Assembly: GCF_002311515.1 (NCBI RefSeq)
Contig: NZ_DCAO01000098.1
Span: forward strand, 17,067 to 32,876
Length of the DNA: 15,810 bases
Origin: Thalassospira sp. UBA1131
GTDB taxonomy: Bacteria; Pseudomonadota; Alphaproteobacteria; Rhodospirillales; Thalassospiraceae
Direction of reading: 5' to 3'
Each line of letters begins with the position of its first letter. Position 1 is the first letter of the stretch. The position numbers were made by a program, and so were the translations under genes. This document shows positions 8,497 to 14,542 of this stretch, piece by piece. Under the pieces are notes generated by a model that saw only the letters and a list, made by a program, of their open reading frames with translations, did not search any database and was not told the DNA's origin.

Positions 8497-8532
8497 AAAA
8501 CCCGCAAGGCCAATGCGGCACTTGCGGGTTTT
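8497..8532 (-). terminator. Intrinsic terminator of the ectABC-ask operon
   Basis: A perfect 12-bp stem, AAAACCCGCAAG (8497-8508) against CTTGCGGGTTTT (8521-8532), with a 12-nt loop that can itself pair GCC with GGC. On the minus strand the right end continues as TTTTGTTTTG, a good U-tract, 27 nt past the ask stop codon. On the plus strand the stem is followed only by TTTTGCC, so minus is the main direction. It also insulates mazG from read-through of the ect operon. Confidence 0.9.
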
Positions 8533-8559
8533 GCCGTGATGTTCGGATGCCCTTTTGGC

Positions 8560-10065
8560 TTATGCAGCCTTGAGCTTTTCCTGTTTTTCGGAGCTGTCAT
8601 CCTTGGTTTGTTTGGATGATGCACTTTCTTCTTTTTTGCCTTCGACGAGGCCGCGATGCAGGGCGACAATTGCCTTGTTGAAGTCGCCTTCGGCAACAAC
8701 AAACTGCAGATCAACGCGGCGGCTCGGATAGTGGGACGCCACCAGTTCAACACCGGCATCATCAAGGATCGATACCGCACGGGCGAACAGACCCGGCTGT
8801 TCGATGTTGGCACCAATCACCGAGACAATCGCGACCTTACGGGTCTGAACGGTTGCCTCTGGCTGATTTGCCTCGATCTCGTCAACGCAACGGCGGATCT
8901 GCTTGAGCGGAGCCGACACGTAATGCGTGATCGTATTGGCGTTCAGGTTCTTGGTGACGGTTGGGACCTTATAACGTTTCAGAACGTTCAGGATCGCTTC
9001 CTCGCCACCTGGAACACCAACCATATCCTGATTGAAGACTTCAATCTCGAACGCGGTCGGAACGCCCGTCACGATTTCAACACGGCTGTTTTCCGGCTCC
9101 CAATGATCGTCAATAACCGTGCCCGGGTGTTCCGGTTCAAAGGTATTGGCAATCCGCAGCGGAATGTCGTTCTGACGAAGGCCTTTGGCCGCACGCGGGT
9201 GGATGGCTTCCATGCCCATGTTCGACAACTGATCGGCCACGTCATAGCTGGTGCGGCCAATCGGGCGCACAGCGTCTTCGCCGACGATGCGCGGATCGGC
9301 GCTCGACAGGTGGAATTCCTTGTGAATGATCGCTTCGCGCGCCTGGGTCAGACAGGCAATGCGCGAGAAGGTCACTTCACTATAACCACGGCCATAAATG
9401 CTCATCAGGCCTTCGCTGCACTGGGCATAGCCCGTCGCAATGGCAAGCTGCTTGGAAAGGTCGATGTCATCAAACACCTTTCCAATACGACCATCAAGGG
9501 TAGAGGCCTCTGGCTCACGCCAGCCCGAAAGATCGGCAAAGACCGCATTTACACCCTTGGCGCGCAGGAGCAGCATGGTGTTGTGCGCACTGTGCGCTTC
9601 ACCAATGGCTGACAGCATTTCACGTACGGTCAGAAGATGCTTTTCAAGCTTGAAGTGACCGAAGCTGCACAGACGATGAAGATCCATGAGGCAGCTGCGC
9701 GTGCCTTCAATGCGTTCCTGTACAAAGGCATTGGCAAGCTTCAGTTCCGGCGCGTCGCCAAAAATCTCTTCGTTAATGGCGCACATCTTTTCGGAGACCT
9801 TGGTCAAGGCATCGCCCCAGGCCCAATCGGTTTCCGAGCCGGCGTAAAGCTGATAGACGCCCGGTTCACCAGTCTTTTTATTTTCCAGCAAAAGGTCGGT
9901 AAAACCGCCATATGCCGAAACAACAAAGACACGGTTGTATAGTTCGTCTTCCTTACGATTGCCGACAAGAATGTTGTCCATGACCGCATCAACCTGGGTC
10001 ATCGACGTACCGCCGATCTTGTGAACGCTATGCCCTGCGTCCTTGTTTTTCTGGGCTGAAAGCAT
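8560..10065 (-). CDS. ask: Aspartate kinase, ectoine-type (Ask_Ect)
   Basis: 501-residue aspartokinase that phosphorylates aspartate as the first step toward aspartate semialdehyde for ectoine. The N-terminal nucleotide/aspartate signature KIGGTSM (K16-M22) is present, with the amino-acid-kinase domain continuing to about residue 330 (HLSSADPRIVG near the substrate site). C-terminal ACT-type regulatory repeats follow; the second starts near VAIVSVIG and includes the EQPGLFARAVSIL segment. Its placement as the last gene of ectABC marks it as the specialised Ask_Ect paralogue, generally less subject to feedback by lysine and threonine than housekeeping LysC. A strong Shine-Dalgarno (AAAGGAGG, minus strand) sits 5 nt before the ATG. 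Odd: the final 26 residues (codons 8563-8640) form a Lys/Glu/Ser-rich low-complexity tail outside the ACT domain. Confidence 0.94.
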   Translation of the reverse strand: MLSAQKNKDAGHSVHKIGGTSMTQVDAVMDNILVGNRKEDELYNRVFVVSAYGGFTDLLLENKKTGEPGVYQLYAGSETDWAWGDALTKVSEKMCAINEEIFGDAPELKLANAFVQERIEGTRSCLMDLHRLCSFGHFKLEKHLLTVREMLSAIGEAHSAHNTMLLLRAKGVNAVFADLSGWREPEASTLDGRIGKVFDDIDLSKQLAIATGYAQCSEGLMSIYGRGYSEVTFSRIACLTQAREAIIHKEFHLSSADPRIVGEDAVRPIGRTSYDVADQLSNMGMEAIHPRAAKGLRQNDIPLRIANTFEPEHPGTVIDDHWEPENSRVEIVTGVPTAFEIEVFNQDMVGVPGGEEAILNVLKRYKVPTVTKNLNANTITHYVSAPLKQIRRCVDEIEANQPEATVQTRKVAIVSVIGANIEQPGLFARAVSILDDAGVELVASHYPSRRVDLQFVVAEGDFNKAIVALHRGLVEGKKEESASSKQTKDDSSEKQEKLKAA

Positions 10066-10069
10066 GTTG

Positions 10070-10077
10070 CCTCCTTT
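10070..10077 (-). promoter_or_regulatory. Strong Shine-Dalgarno of ask
   Basis: Minus-strand AAAGGAGG, near-perfect to the anti-SD, 4-5 nt before the ATG at 10063-10065. It is clearly stronger than the site before ectC (AAAGAG) and suggests independent, efficient initiation on the last cistron. Confidence 0.75.
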
Positions 10078-10109
10078 AGGGGCGTTTCCTTTAAAGAATA
10101 TGCTTTAAA

Positions 10110-10141
10110 TGGTCGGGCAGTCGTTAGGTGCCGCCCGACCA
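10110..10141 (-). other. Intercistronic hairpin between ectC and ask
   Basis: TGGTCGGGC (10110-10118) pairs with GCCCGACCA (10133-10141): a 9-bp perfect stem with a 14-nt loop. It begins 7 nt after the ectC stop on the minus strand. No U-tract follows (minus strand continues ATTTAAAGC), so it is not a standard terminator. It may stabilise the 3' end of upstream mRNA, mark a processing site, or reduce ask expression. Confidence 0.65.
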
Positions 10142-10148
10142 GAAATTG

Positions 10149-10550
10149 TTAGCTTGCGAGTGCTTCGCCATCGAGCGGATAAACACCGTTCTCGTCATGC
10201 ACTTCACGGCCATTCAGCGGCGGGTTGAAGGCGCAGGCAACAACCATGTCCTCGGTGCCGCCGCGCAGATAGTGGCGGTCATGCTTGTCGAGGATGTAAA
10301 CCGTGCCCGGCTCGATCTTGTATTTCTTGCCGTCAGCAATGGTTTCGACTTCGCCGTTGCCCGAGATGCAGTAAACCGTCTCGAAATGGTTGGCGTAGCA
10401 AATCTCGGTTTCGGTGCCGGCATAAATGGTGGTGATGTGGAACGAGAAACCCATGCCATCTTCGGCAAGCGACAGACGGGTGCTTTCCCAGTTGTCCGAA
10501 ACCACGCGGCGACCGGATGCTTCACATTCTTTCAGAGTACGAACAATCAT
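10149..10550 (-). CDS. ectC: L-ectoine synthase EctC
   Basis: 133-residue cupin enzyme that cyclises N-gamma-acetyl-diaminobutyrate to ectoine by loss of water, the final step of the pathway. The whole sequence is of EctC type, from MIVRTLKE to the HDENGVYPLD terminus. The residues reported as the catalytic iron ligands in characterised EctC, Glu57, Tyr85 and His93, occur here at the same numbers (HFE57, TVY85, DRH93). The length is the family norm. The gene lies between ectB (66-nt gap) and ask (83-nt gap), each gap holding a hairpin. The ribosome binding site is weak: minus-strand AAAGAG 6 nt before the ATG. The enzyme acts in the cytoplasm, where ectoine accumulates as a compatible solute. 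Confidence 0.97.
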   Translation of the reverse strand: MIVRTLKECEASGRRVVSDNWESTRLSLAEDGMGFSFHITTIYAGTETEICYANHFETVYCISGNGEVETIADGKKYKIEPGTVYILDKHDRHYLRGGTEDMVVACAFNPPLNGREVHDENGVYPLDGEALAS

Positions 10551-10584
10551 TTTTAACTCTTTGATATAATTAAGTTGTGGGGCC

Positions 10585-10608
10585 GGGCGACGCAGTTAAG
10601 CGTCGCCC
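10585..10608 (-). other. Intercistronic hairpin between ectB and ectC
   Basis: GGGCGACGC (10585-10593) and GCGTCGCCC (10600-10608) form a perfect 9-bp GC-rich stem with a 6-nt loop. The stem begins 8 nt after the ectB stop codon. On the minus strand it is followed by GGCCCCACAAC, without a U-tract, so an intrinsic terminator is unlikely. Placement and size mirror the hairpin after ectC. Confidence 0.7.
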
Positions 10609-10616
10609 AAACTATG

Positions 10617-11900
10617 TTACTCAGCGGCTGCTTTGGACGGGGAAACGTCCTTGCCCATGGCTTTGGCGGTTGCCAGTTCAAGGATTTCCAGTCCATGTGC
10701 CAGATCCTGCTTGGAGATGATCAGCGGCACAAGGCATTTGACCACTTCATCTTCCGGGCCACTGGTTTCAATCACAAGGTTATGCTTGAAGCATTCCTTG
10801 GTGACCTTGGATGCCAGTTCGCCACTTTCAAAGCAGATACCCTGCATCAGGCCGCGGCCCTTGCGATAGAGTTTGCCGTCGCCATAGCGATCAATGATTT
10901 CATCGAGGCGCGTCTCTAGGAACGCGGCCTTGTCGCGTACATCAGCAGCAAACTTGTCATCTGACCAGAAATGGTCAAGCGCAGCAGCGGCAGTCACAAA
11001 CGCGTGGTTGTTACCACGGAAGGTGCCGTTGTGTTCGCCCGGATGCCAGACATCGAGTTCCGGCTTCATCAGAACCACGGCAAGCGGAAGACCATACGCC
11101 GAAAGCGATTTCGACAGCGTGATGATGTCCGGCTTGATGCCAGCAGGTTCGAAGCTAAAGAACGTACCGGTACGGCCACAGCCCGCCTGAATGTCATCAA
11201 CAATCAGAAGGATGTCGTGCTTGCGGCAAACCTTTTCCAGGTTCTTGAGCCAGCCGAAGTCAGCGGCATTCAGGCCACCTTCACCCTGAAGGGTTTCGAC
11301 GATCACGGCTGCGGGCAGGGCGATACCGCTGGAGTTGTCCGAAAGGACACGGTCCAGATACTCGGTGGTATCCGCACCGTCACCCATATAACCGTCAAAG
11401 GGCACGGCAACAGCGTTATCAAGAGAGACGCCAGCAGCGCCACGATGATGTTCGTTACCCGTGATGGCAAGCGAACCAAGCGTGCAACCATGGAAGCCGT
11501 TGGTAAACGAAATCACGGTTTCGCGGCCCTTGACGCGGCGGGCCAGTTTAAGAGCAGCTTCGACGGCATTGGTGCCGGTCGGGCCAGTAAACTGGACCTT
11601 ATATTCCATGTCACGCGGCTTGAAGATTTTCTCTTCGAGCGCTTCAAGAAAGGCTGCCTTGGCCTTGGTGTGCATGTCCAGACCATGGGTTACGCCGTTT
11701 GATTTGATATAATCAATCAGCTTTTCCTGCAGGACAGGATGGTTATGGCCATAGTTCAGCGTGCCGGCACCGGCAAGGAAATCAAGATAGCGGTTGCCAT
11801 CGACATCGGTCAGCCAAGCGCCTTCAGCACTTTCAAAGGTTACGGGGAAGGAGCGTGCATAGCTCTGAACTTCCGATTCAAGGCGATCAAATACAGTCAT
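10617..11900 (-). CDS. ectB: Diaminobutyrate-2-oxoglutarate aminotransferase EctB
   Basis: 427-residue class III PLP-dependent aminotransferase that transfers an amino group from glutamate to aspartate 4-semialdehyde, giving L-2,4-diaminobutyrate, the first committed step of ectoine synthesis. Visible: the substrate-side GAGTLNYGHNHP, the cofactor phosphate-binding GPTGTNAVEAALK, the conserved aspartate in LLIVDDIQAGCGRTG (D235) that contacts the PLP ring nitrogen, and the Schiff-base lysine in ITLSKSLSAYG (K264). The start at 11900 (MTVFDRLES) matches the family N-terminus and has AGAGGGA (11904-11910, minus) before it. The longer frame to 11942 reads into a palindromic repeat and is rejected. 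It follows ectA by 126 nt, the widest gap of the operon. Confidence 0.96.
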   Translation of the reverse strand: MTVFDRLESEVQSYARSFPVTFESAEGAWLTDVDGNRYLDFLAGAGTLNYGHNHPVLQEKLIDYIKSNGVTHGLDMHTKAKAAFLEALEEKIFKPRDMEYKVQFTGPTGTNAVEAALKLARRVKGRETVISFTNGFHGCTLGSLAITGNEHHRGAAGVSLDNAVAVPFDGYMGDGADTTEYLDRVLSDNSSGIALPAAVIVETLQGEGGLNAADFGWLKNLEKVCRKHDILLIVDDIQAGCGRTGTFFSFEPAGIKPDIITLSKSLSAYGLPLAVVLMKPELDVWHPGEHNGTFRGNNHAFVTAAAALDHFWSDDKFAADVRDKAAFLETRLDEIIDRYGDGKLYRKGRGLMQGICFESGELASKVTKECFKHNLVIETSGPEDEVVKCLVPLIISKQDLAHGLEILELATAKAMGKDVSPSKAAAE

Positions 11901-11903
11901 AGT

Positions 11904-11910
11904 TCCCTCT
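11904..11910 (-). promoter_or_regulatory. Shine-Dalgarno fixing the ectB start
   Basis: Minus-strand AGAGGGA 3 nt before the ATG at 11898-11900. It supports MTVFDRLES as the N-terminus and argues against an in-frame ATG at 11942, which has no comparable site. Confidence 0.7.
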
Positions 11911-11931
11911 TTCAGATTGGGAAAATCAAGT

Positions 11932-12007
11932 CCACCTGTCATACCGAACGTTCCGGCGTGCCGGATGTTCCAGAAATGGTCGATGCGATTTCGAGTATGA
12001 CAAGTGG
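11932..12007 (-). repeat. Palindromic intergenic repeat between ectA and ectB
   Basis: The terminal arms CCACCTGTCATAC (11932-11944) and GTATGACAAGTGG (11995-12007) are inverted repeats matching 12 of 13 positions, the exception being a possible G-U pair in RNA. Inside the left half is a second palindrome, TCCGGC-GT-GCCGGA (11952-11965). The TGTCAT...CCGG...ATGACA layout resembles the small non-coding palindromic repeats scattered between genes in many alphaproteobacteria (general knowledge, no copy search done). It lies in the ectA-ectB gap, 19 nt after the ectA stop, and would fold into a long stem in the operon mRNA. No U-tract follows. Confidence 0.65.
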
Positions 12008-12026
12008 GGAAATTAGGTCAGCCGGA

Positions 12027-12575
12027 TTAGGCGGCGACGCGTTCGACGTCTTCGCGCTCGAACGGACCGATCTGCCAAAGAATTTCGCTGGCAGCGGCGC
12101 CTTCGAAGTGTGTTTCGCGTTCAAACTGGACCTTGCGCTTAACATCAGCACCCAGTTCGCGCGCAACGGAACGGAAGACACCCTGCGACGGTGCGTTCGT
12201 CGAGGTGATCGTTGTGTTCAGCTGCGAGACGTTGTGGCAGGACGGACGATCCAGAATATCAAGGATCAGACGCTTCGCCAGACGCAGGCCACGGGCCTTG
12301 GGCGAAACTGCCACCTGCCAGATGAAAAGCTGTTCAGGCTGGTCGGGTACGATGTAGCCCGAAACGAAACCGACGGCTTCGCCGTTCAGTTCGGCAATCG
12401 CGCACGTGCCTGAGAAGTGCGAGCACTGCAGCAAATTGCAATACATCGAGTTTTCATCCAGCGGCTTGCAGTCGGCAATGAGGTTATTCACCGCAGCGCC
12501 GTCTGTGGCCTTGGGTTTACGGATAATCAGGTTGGCTTTCTGGCCGGTATTGCCGTTTGTGTTGGCAATTTTCAT
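12027..12575 (-). CDS. ectA: L-2,4-diaminobutyrate N-acetyltransferase EctA
   Basis: 182-residue GNAT-fold acetyltransferase that acetylates the gamma-amino group of diaminobutyrate using acetyl-CoA. The fold's beta4-loop-alpha3 segment, VAVSPKARGLRLAKRL (about 88-103), carries the pyrophosphate-binding RGLRLA loop. The upstream IRKPKATDG (18-26) and DCKPLDENSMYCNLLQC (35-51) are typical EctA segments. The start at 12575 (MKIANTNGN) is preferred because GCAGG precedes it on the minus strand; an in-frame ATG at 12611 has no such site and would fall too near the predicted transcription start near 12620. It is the first gene of ectA-ectB-ectC-ask, behind the promoter at 12627-12655. Confidence 0.95.
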   Translation of the reverse strand: MKIANTNGNTGQKANLIIRKPKATDGAAVNNLIADCKPLDENSMYCNLLQCSHFSGTCAIAELNGEAVGFVSGYIVPDQPEQLFIWQVAVSPKARGLRLAKRLILDILDRPSCHNVSQLNTTITSTNAPSQGVFRSVARELGADVKRKVQFERETHFEGAAASEILWQIGPFEREDVERVAA

Positions 12576-12626
12576 CGGTCTGCCTGCTCTGTTATTTCGA
12601 TACACGATCATTTATGTCGCGAGAAA

Positions 12627-12655
12627 TGTATAGAACAACGATACAAATTGATCAA
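12627..12655 (-). promoter_or_regulatory. ectA promoter (sigma-70 type)
   Basis: On the minus strand, -35 TTGATC (12650-12655) and -10 TATACA (12627-12632) are separated by exactly 17 nt. Transcription would start near 12620, giving a leader of about 45 nt before the ectA ATG. The -10 and spacer contain an inverted repeat TGTAT-N9-ATACA (12627-12645), placed where a repressor would block polymerase. Confidence 0.72.
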
Positions 12656-12796
12656 CCCCTTCTCTGTGACTTTCCTGTGAAACTCCGTAAGTGTCTGATA
12701 ATAAGCCAAACATTGATGTATCGCCCTTCGATAAGGATAATATTCTTTCGATGAAATATTGTTTCCTGAATAGAGCGATAATCGATGGAATAAATG

Positions 12797-12809
12797 ATCG
12801 AAATTCGAT
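12797..12809. promoter_or_regulatory. Candidate operator in front of the MarR gene
   Basis: ATCGAA-A-TTCGAT is a perfect 6+1+6 inverted repeat directly adjoining a TATAAA (12809-12814) that could be the -10 of the divergent regulator gene; the matching -35 (TGGAAT, 12786-12791) is poor. The position suits autoregulation. Binding is inferred. Confidence 0.45.
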
Positions 12810-12897
12810 ATAAAAGTGTCTTAAAGCGTTGCGCAGCCGCGGGTCCGGGGCTAAAACAACGCTTGCTATAGAAACGAAAAACGTCCGGAAAATAACA

Positions 12898-13386
12898 ATG
12901 GATAAATTGCATGAAGCGTTGATCTCCATCCGCCGCATTTTGCGGGCGAGTGATATCCACGCCAAAAAGCTTGGTAAGGTGACCGGGCTTAAAACATCCC
13001 AGCTTCTTGTTTTGCAATCGCTTGAGGAATTCGGTGAGATGACGGTTGGCCAGATCGCGGCCAAGGTTAATCTGGCCCAGGCATCGACCACGGCGCTTGT
13101 CGACAAGTTGCAGGCGATGCGGCTTGTGACACGCGAGCGCGGAGATACCGACAAACGCAAGGTGTTCGTCAGGCTTACCGATCAAGGCAGGGCAATTCTG
13201 GATCGCGCACCGATGGCGCTTCATGACCGTTTTTCGGACAAATTCAACAATCTTGAGGAATGGGAACAGACGTTTCTGATCGCCGCCCTGCAACGTGTTT
13301 CAGGGATGATGGATGCCAGTGACATCGACGTCGCACCCGTTCTGGACCACGACGAGATTGTCGAAAGGGCAGCAGATCGTCACTGA
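12898..13386 (+). CDS. ectR: MarR-family transcriptional regulator, probable EctR-type ectoine regulator
   Basis: 162-residue winged-helix regulator. Residues about 48-77 (MTVGQIAAKVNLAQASTTALVDKL and on) form the recognition HTH, and RERGDTDKRKVFVRLTDQGR (79-98) is the wing with the D/R pattern of MarR proteins. Helices at both ends would form the dimer. Divergent orientation to ectABC-ask is the arrangement of EctR repressors of methylotrophs such as Methylophaga and Methylomicrobium, so the function as osmotic control of the ect operon is inferred from family plus context. The ATG at 12898 has GGAA 7 nt upstream; an in-frame TTG at 12829 is unsupported. The start MDKLHEALISIRRILRASD fits the family. 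How a MarR protein would sense osmolarity is not apparent from the sequence. Confidence 0.82.
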   Translation: MDKLHEALISIRRILRASDIHAKKLGKVTGLKTSQLLVLQSLEEFGEMTVGQIAAKVNLAQASTTALVDKLQAMRLVTRERGDTDKRKVFVRLTDQGRAILDRAPMALHDRFSDKFNNLEEWEQTFLIAALQRVSGMMDASDIDVAPVLDHDEIVERAADRH

Positions 13387-13454
13387 ATGCAGTGGGATCA
13401 ATGTTTCCTTTAGATCATTGTAAATAAATATAAAATCATACAGCGTTGTCTAGG

Positions 13455-13480
13455 TGTCGTACCCGAGGATTGGTGCGACA
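13455..13480. other. Inverted repeat between ectR and the Tat hydrolase gene
   Basis: TGTCGTACC (13455-13463) and GGTGCGACA (13472-13480) pair over 9 positions with one possible G-U, around an 8-nt loop. It lies 69 nt after the ectR stop and 105 nt before the hydrolase start. The following TCCGGGGTTGTTGG is not a clean U-tract. It may be a weak terminator for ectR or an operator or leader hairpin for the hydrolase gene. The rest of the 198-nt gap is AT-rich (about 13420-13440) with no convincing promoter. Confidence 0.45.
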
Positions 13481-13574
13481 TCCGGGGTTGTTGGCGTTTG
13501 GAAAGCTCCGCTTGGTATGTTTTTAGGTTGACCAAATCAACCATGAGTGCATTCATTCAAAAAAACATATATGT

Positions 13575-13580
13575 GGAGGA
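13575..13580 (+). promoter_or_regulatory. Shine-Dalgarno fixing the Tat hydrolase start
   Basis: GGAGGA 4 nt before the ATG at 13585. It places the N-terminus immediately ahead of the Tat motif, and rejects in-frame starts at 13498 (TTG) and 13543 (ATG), which would bury the signal peptide behind 14-29 extra residues. Confidence 0.78.
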
Positions 13581-13584
13581 TGCA

Positions 13585-14523
13585 ATGTCTGGAAGCAATT
13601 CCTGGTCTCGTCGTGATGTTCTGAAATCTTCGTTGGCACTGGCGGGTATGGGGGCAACCGGGTTGTTTCCCGGGGCTGCGTCAGCGCTTGGTTCCCTGAA
13701 ACTTGGTGCGTCAGACATCACGGTCATATCGGATGGTAATCTGATGTTGCCGTTATCTTTTGCCTTTCCCGACGTTTCACAGGATGAATTGGTAGCGTTG
13801 CTTAAGGCCGAAGGGCAGCCAACGGATGCGTTGCTGCCCGATTGCAACATCACCGTTTTGCGCCGTGGTGATCGGGTGGTGATGTTTGATGTTGGCGCTG
13901 GCCCGAATTTCATGCCGTCAGCCGGCAAGCTTATGGACAACATTGATGCGGCCGGTGTCAGGCCGGATGAAGTGACCGATATTGTTTTTACGCACGCGCA
14001 TCCCGACCATCTGTGGGGGCTGATTGATGATTTCGACGAATTGATCTTTTCCGACGCGCGTTATCACATGAACCGGATCGAGTGGGAATACTGGCAGGCC
14101 GAGGATACGCTTGAAAAAACGCCCGACGCGCGCAAAAGCTTTGTGGTCGGGGCGCGCAACCGGATGGCCTTCCTTGAGGATCGTATAGAGTTGTTCGATT
14201 ATGGTGCAGAGGTGGTACCCGGTGTCGAGGCGGTCGATACCGCCGGTCACACACCCGGGCATACATCTTTCATGATCCATGACGGATCAAACAGCGCACT
14301 TGTGGTTGGCGATGCCATTACCAATGTCGCCGTATCCCTGGTCCATCCAGAATGGCCAAGCGGATCTGATCAGGATGCCGAAAAGGGCATTGCCACGCGC
14401 AAGATGCTGCTCGATCGGCTTGCCGTCGATGGATCGCGGATTATCGGCTTTCACATGCCGCATCCAGGCCTTGGCGTGATCGAGCGGGCAGGTCCGGCAT
14501 ATCGGTTTGTTGTGGCGGGATAA
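13585..14523 (+). CDS. Tat-exported metallo-beta-lactamase-fold hydrolase
   Basis: 312-residue protein with a twin-arginine signal: SRRDVLK (8-14), a hydrophobic stretch (15-29) and an A-S-A cleavage site after about residue 34, so it is probably exported folded and metallated to the periplasm. The mature part is a metallo-beta-lactamase fold with HAHPDH (H137, H139, D141, H142), a third metal histidine in TAGHTPGH (H222), bridging D243 (VVGDAI) and a late histidine in GFHMPHPG (H290 or H293). A complete two-metal site is therefore present. The family covers lactonases, glyoxalase II, sulfur dioxygenases, alkylsulfatase-like enzymes and others; no substrate can be assigned, and the NDM/VIM type resistance class is not suggested by the surrounding sequence. 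It is convergent with a sulfur transporter 19 nt away. Confidence 0.87.
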   Translation: MSGSNSWSRRDVLKSSLALAGMGATGLFPGAASALGSLKLGASDITVISDGNLMLPLSFAFPDVSQDELVALLKAEGQPTDALLPDCNITVLRRGDRVVMFDVGAGPNFMPSAGKLMDNIDAAGVRPDEVTDIVFTHAHPDHLWGLIDDFDELIFSDARYHMNRIEWEYWQAEDTLEKTPDARKSFVVGARNRMAFLEDRIELFDYGAEVVPGVEAVDTAGHTPGHTSFMIHDGSNSALVVGDAITNVAVSLVHPEWPSGSDQDAEKGIATRKMLLDRLAVDGSRIIGFHMPHPGLGVIERAGPAYRFVVAG

Positions 14524-14542
14524 TTGCTACGTGGGTCTTGGT

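Larger units (their letters stand above)
12576..12897. promoter_or_regulatory. Divergent ectA/ectR control region
   Basis: A 322-nt AT-rich stretch without a gene. It holds the ectA promoter, the candidate ectR promoter, and a cluster of related motifs. TGTATCG occurs three times (minus 12598-12604, minus 12639-12645, plus 12717-12723). TTCGATA occurs at 12596-12602, 12727-12733 and 12804-12810. CGATA or TCGAT also occur at 12748-12752 and 12776-12786. A perfect TATCG-N5-CGATA inverted repeat lies at 12719-12733. The MarR-type repressor encoded beside it is the obvious candidate ligand, but binding is inferred. Confidence 0.7.

Noticed and set aside
8509..8520. Bidirectional terminator serving a plus-strand transcript
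   Set aside because: The hairpin is symmetrical but the plus strand lacks a long U-tract, and no plus-strand gene ends nearby.
8656..9612. Long plus-strand open frame of 318 codons opposite ask
   Set aside because: It is antisense to a gene with clear family motifs, has no recognisable domain or ribosome binding site, and reflects the codon bias of ask.
10971..11702. Plus-strand open frame of 243 codons opposite ectB
   Set aside because: Shadow of ectB; no motif and no Shine-Dalgarno, while ectB carries all PLP-enzyme residues.
11901..11942. Extended ectB start at 11942
   Set aside because: The added residues are translated from the palindromic repeat, and a Shine-Dalgarno supports the start at 11900.
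12829..12897. TTG start for the MarR gene at 12829
   Set aside because: No ribosome binding site and non-family N-terminus; the ATG at 12898 has GGAA at proper spacing.
13406..13434. TATAAA at 13429-13434 as a promoter of the Tat hydrolase
   Set aside because: The -35 at 17-nt spacing reads TCCTTT and the leader would be over 140 nt; AT-rich sequence gives such matches easily.
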